The notes under the pieces were generated by a model. The model searched no databases, had not been told where the DNA came from, and worked only from the letters and a program-made list of their open reading frames with translations. Shown in pieces: positions 63,690-64,000 of a stretch of 64,000 bases of DNA. The stretch comes from Yersinia intermedia (GTDB lineage Bacteria > Pseudomonadota > Gammaproteobacteria > Enterobacterales > Enterobacteriaceae), in contig NZ_LR134116.1 in the NCBI RefSeq assembly GCF_900635455.1, positions 496,001-560,000 of the forward strand, written 5' to 3'. Position 1 is the first letter of the stretch. Each line of letters starts with the position of its first letter. Both the position numbers and the translations under genes were made by a program.

Positions 63690-63883
63690 TCCCTGCTTGT
63701 AGCCGCAGGGGTGTTAGCTACGTTCACTCACCCGAATCACTTACTTATGTAAGCTCATCGGGATTAATGAGCCTCATCCTTGAGGCTCACCCTGCGGGCT
63801 AGCATAACTGCTGTTCAAATCGGTTCCCGACCAATTTGTTGTTCACTTGCTGCCTACCTGCGACTCCAATTACTTTGGGTATT
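63690..63883. repeat. ERIC-like element with right-side insertion, in tandem with the previous copy
   Basis: The first half is nearly identical to 63565-63689. After CATCGGGATT it carries the roughly 75-bp insertion with GAGCCTCATCCTTGAGGCTC, GCGGGCTAGCATAACTGC and CTGTTCAAATCGG. The closing arm then repeats exactly. A third arm fragment begins at 63884. Confidence 0.92.
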
Positions 63884-63898
63884 CCCTACTTGAAGCCG

Positions 63899-63928
63899 CA
63901 GGGTGTGGTTCATGCCACCCCCTGTTTT
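63899..63928. terminator. Hairpin terminator between rlmG and fadH
   Basis: CAGGGTGTGG and CCACCCCCTG pair with one mismatch around TTCATG; TTTT follows on the plus strand. Its left arm is built from the ERIC arm fragment beginning at 63884. Confidence 0.65.
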
Positions 63929-63940
63929 GCTTATTCCTGC

Positions 63941-64000
63941 TTATATAGCCAGCGCCAAACGCGTCCCTTGATCAATTGCCCGGCGTGCATCCAGCTCTGC
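63941..64000 (-). CDS. fadH: 2,4-dienoyl-CoA reductase, C-terminal fragment cut by the window edge
   Basis: The last 19 codons read AELDARRAIDQGTRLALAI before a TAA stop. This matches the C-terminal helix of FadH, the flavoenzyme for degradation of unsaturated fatty acids. The gene lies beside rlmG in E. coli, which supports the call. Only this tail is visible. Confidence 0.75.
   Translation of the reverse strand, partial: AELDARRAIDQGTRLALAI

Overview
The window is ordinary chromosomal backbone from a Yersinia species (Enterobacteriaceae sensu lato). Almost every protein has a recognisable Escherichia coli counterpart in nearly the E. coli local order. The intergenic spaces are full of ERIC-type imperfect palindromes, which are abundant in yersiniae. 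The species cannot be fixed from the sequence alone. No prophage, insertion sequence, transposase, CRISPR array, tRNA or rRNA is visible.

Layout. (1) 1-6454, minus strand: yrbG-kdsD-kdsC-lptC-lptA-lptB-rpoN-hpf, covering Kdo synthesis, LPS transport and sigma-54. A tandem 122-bp ERIC-like repeat sits inside the operon. (2) 6762-11763, plus strand: mlaFEDCB, ibaG and murA, for retrograde phospholipid transport and the first committed peptidoglycan step. (3) 11895-19164: degQ-degS, zapG and zapE, rplM-rpsI, sspA-sspB. (4) 19255-31872: a small secreted unknown protein, gltBD glutamate synthase, yhcC, arcB, elbB and mtgA. (5) 31953-37434: dolP-diaA, yraN and lpoA on the minus strand, then rsmI and the RNase P RNA gene on the plus strand. 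Direct repeats of the rnpB 3' end and terminator follow. (6) 37435-46398: a LysR regulator, an aldo/keto reductase remnant, a zinc alcohol dehydrogenase, yhaK/yhaJ, and the yqj cluster (yqjG, yqjF, yqjKEDC, mzrA, yqjA). (7) 46685-54915: an unknown secreted protein, then the hexuronate module exuR, exuT and uxaC-uxaB-uxaA. (8) 55225-64000: ygjV, sstT, alx with its manganese-type riboswitch leader, ygjR, ygjP, an autotransporter barrel protein with almost no passenger, rlmG and the 3' end of fadH.

Functional themes. Several blocks build and maintain the envelope: kds/lpt for LPS, mla for outer-membrane lipid asymmetry, murA, mtgA and lpoA for peptidoglycan, dolP and degS/degQ for quality control, and mzrA for EnvZ signalling. 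A second theme is carbon and nitrogen metabolism (gltBD, exu/uxa, sstT, arcB redox control).

I did not find a new multi-gene system. The most unusual signal is how deeply the ERIC-like repeats intrude on gene edges. They appear to supply stop codons (mlaF, lpoA) and ribosome-binding sequences (kdsC, yraN, yqjG). They also carry the same roughly 75-bp insertion at either of two internal sites. Other items worth a look are the rnpB tandem duplication, the passenger-less autotransporter, the aldo/keto reductase remnant, and a 114-bp segment flanked by 13-bp direct repeats.
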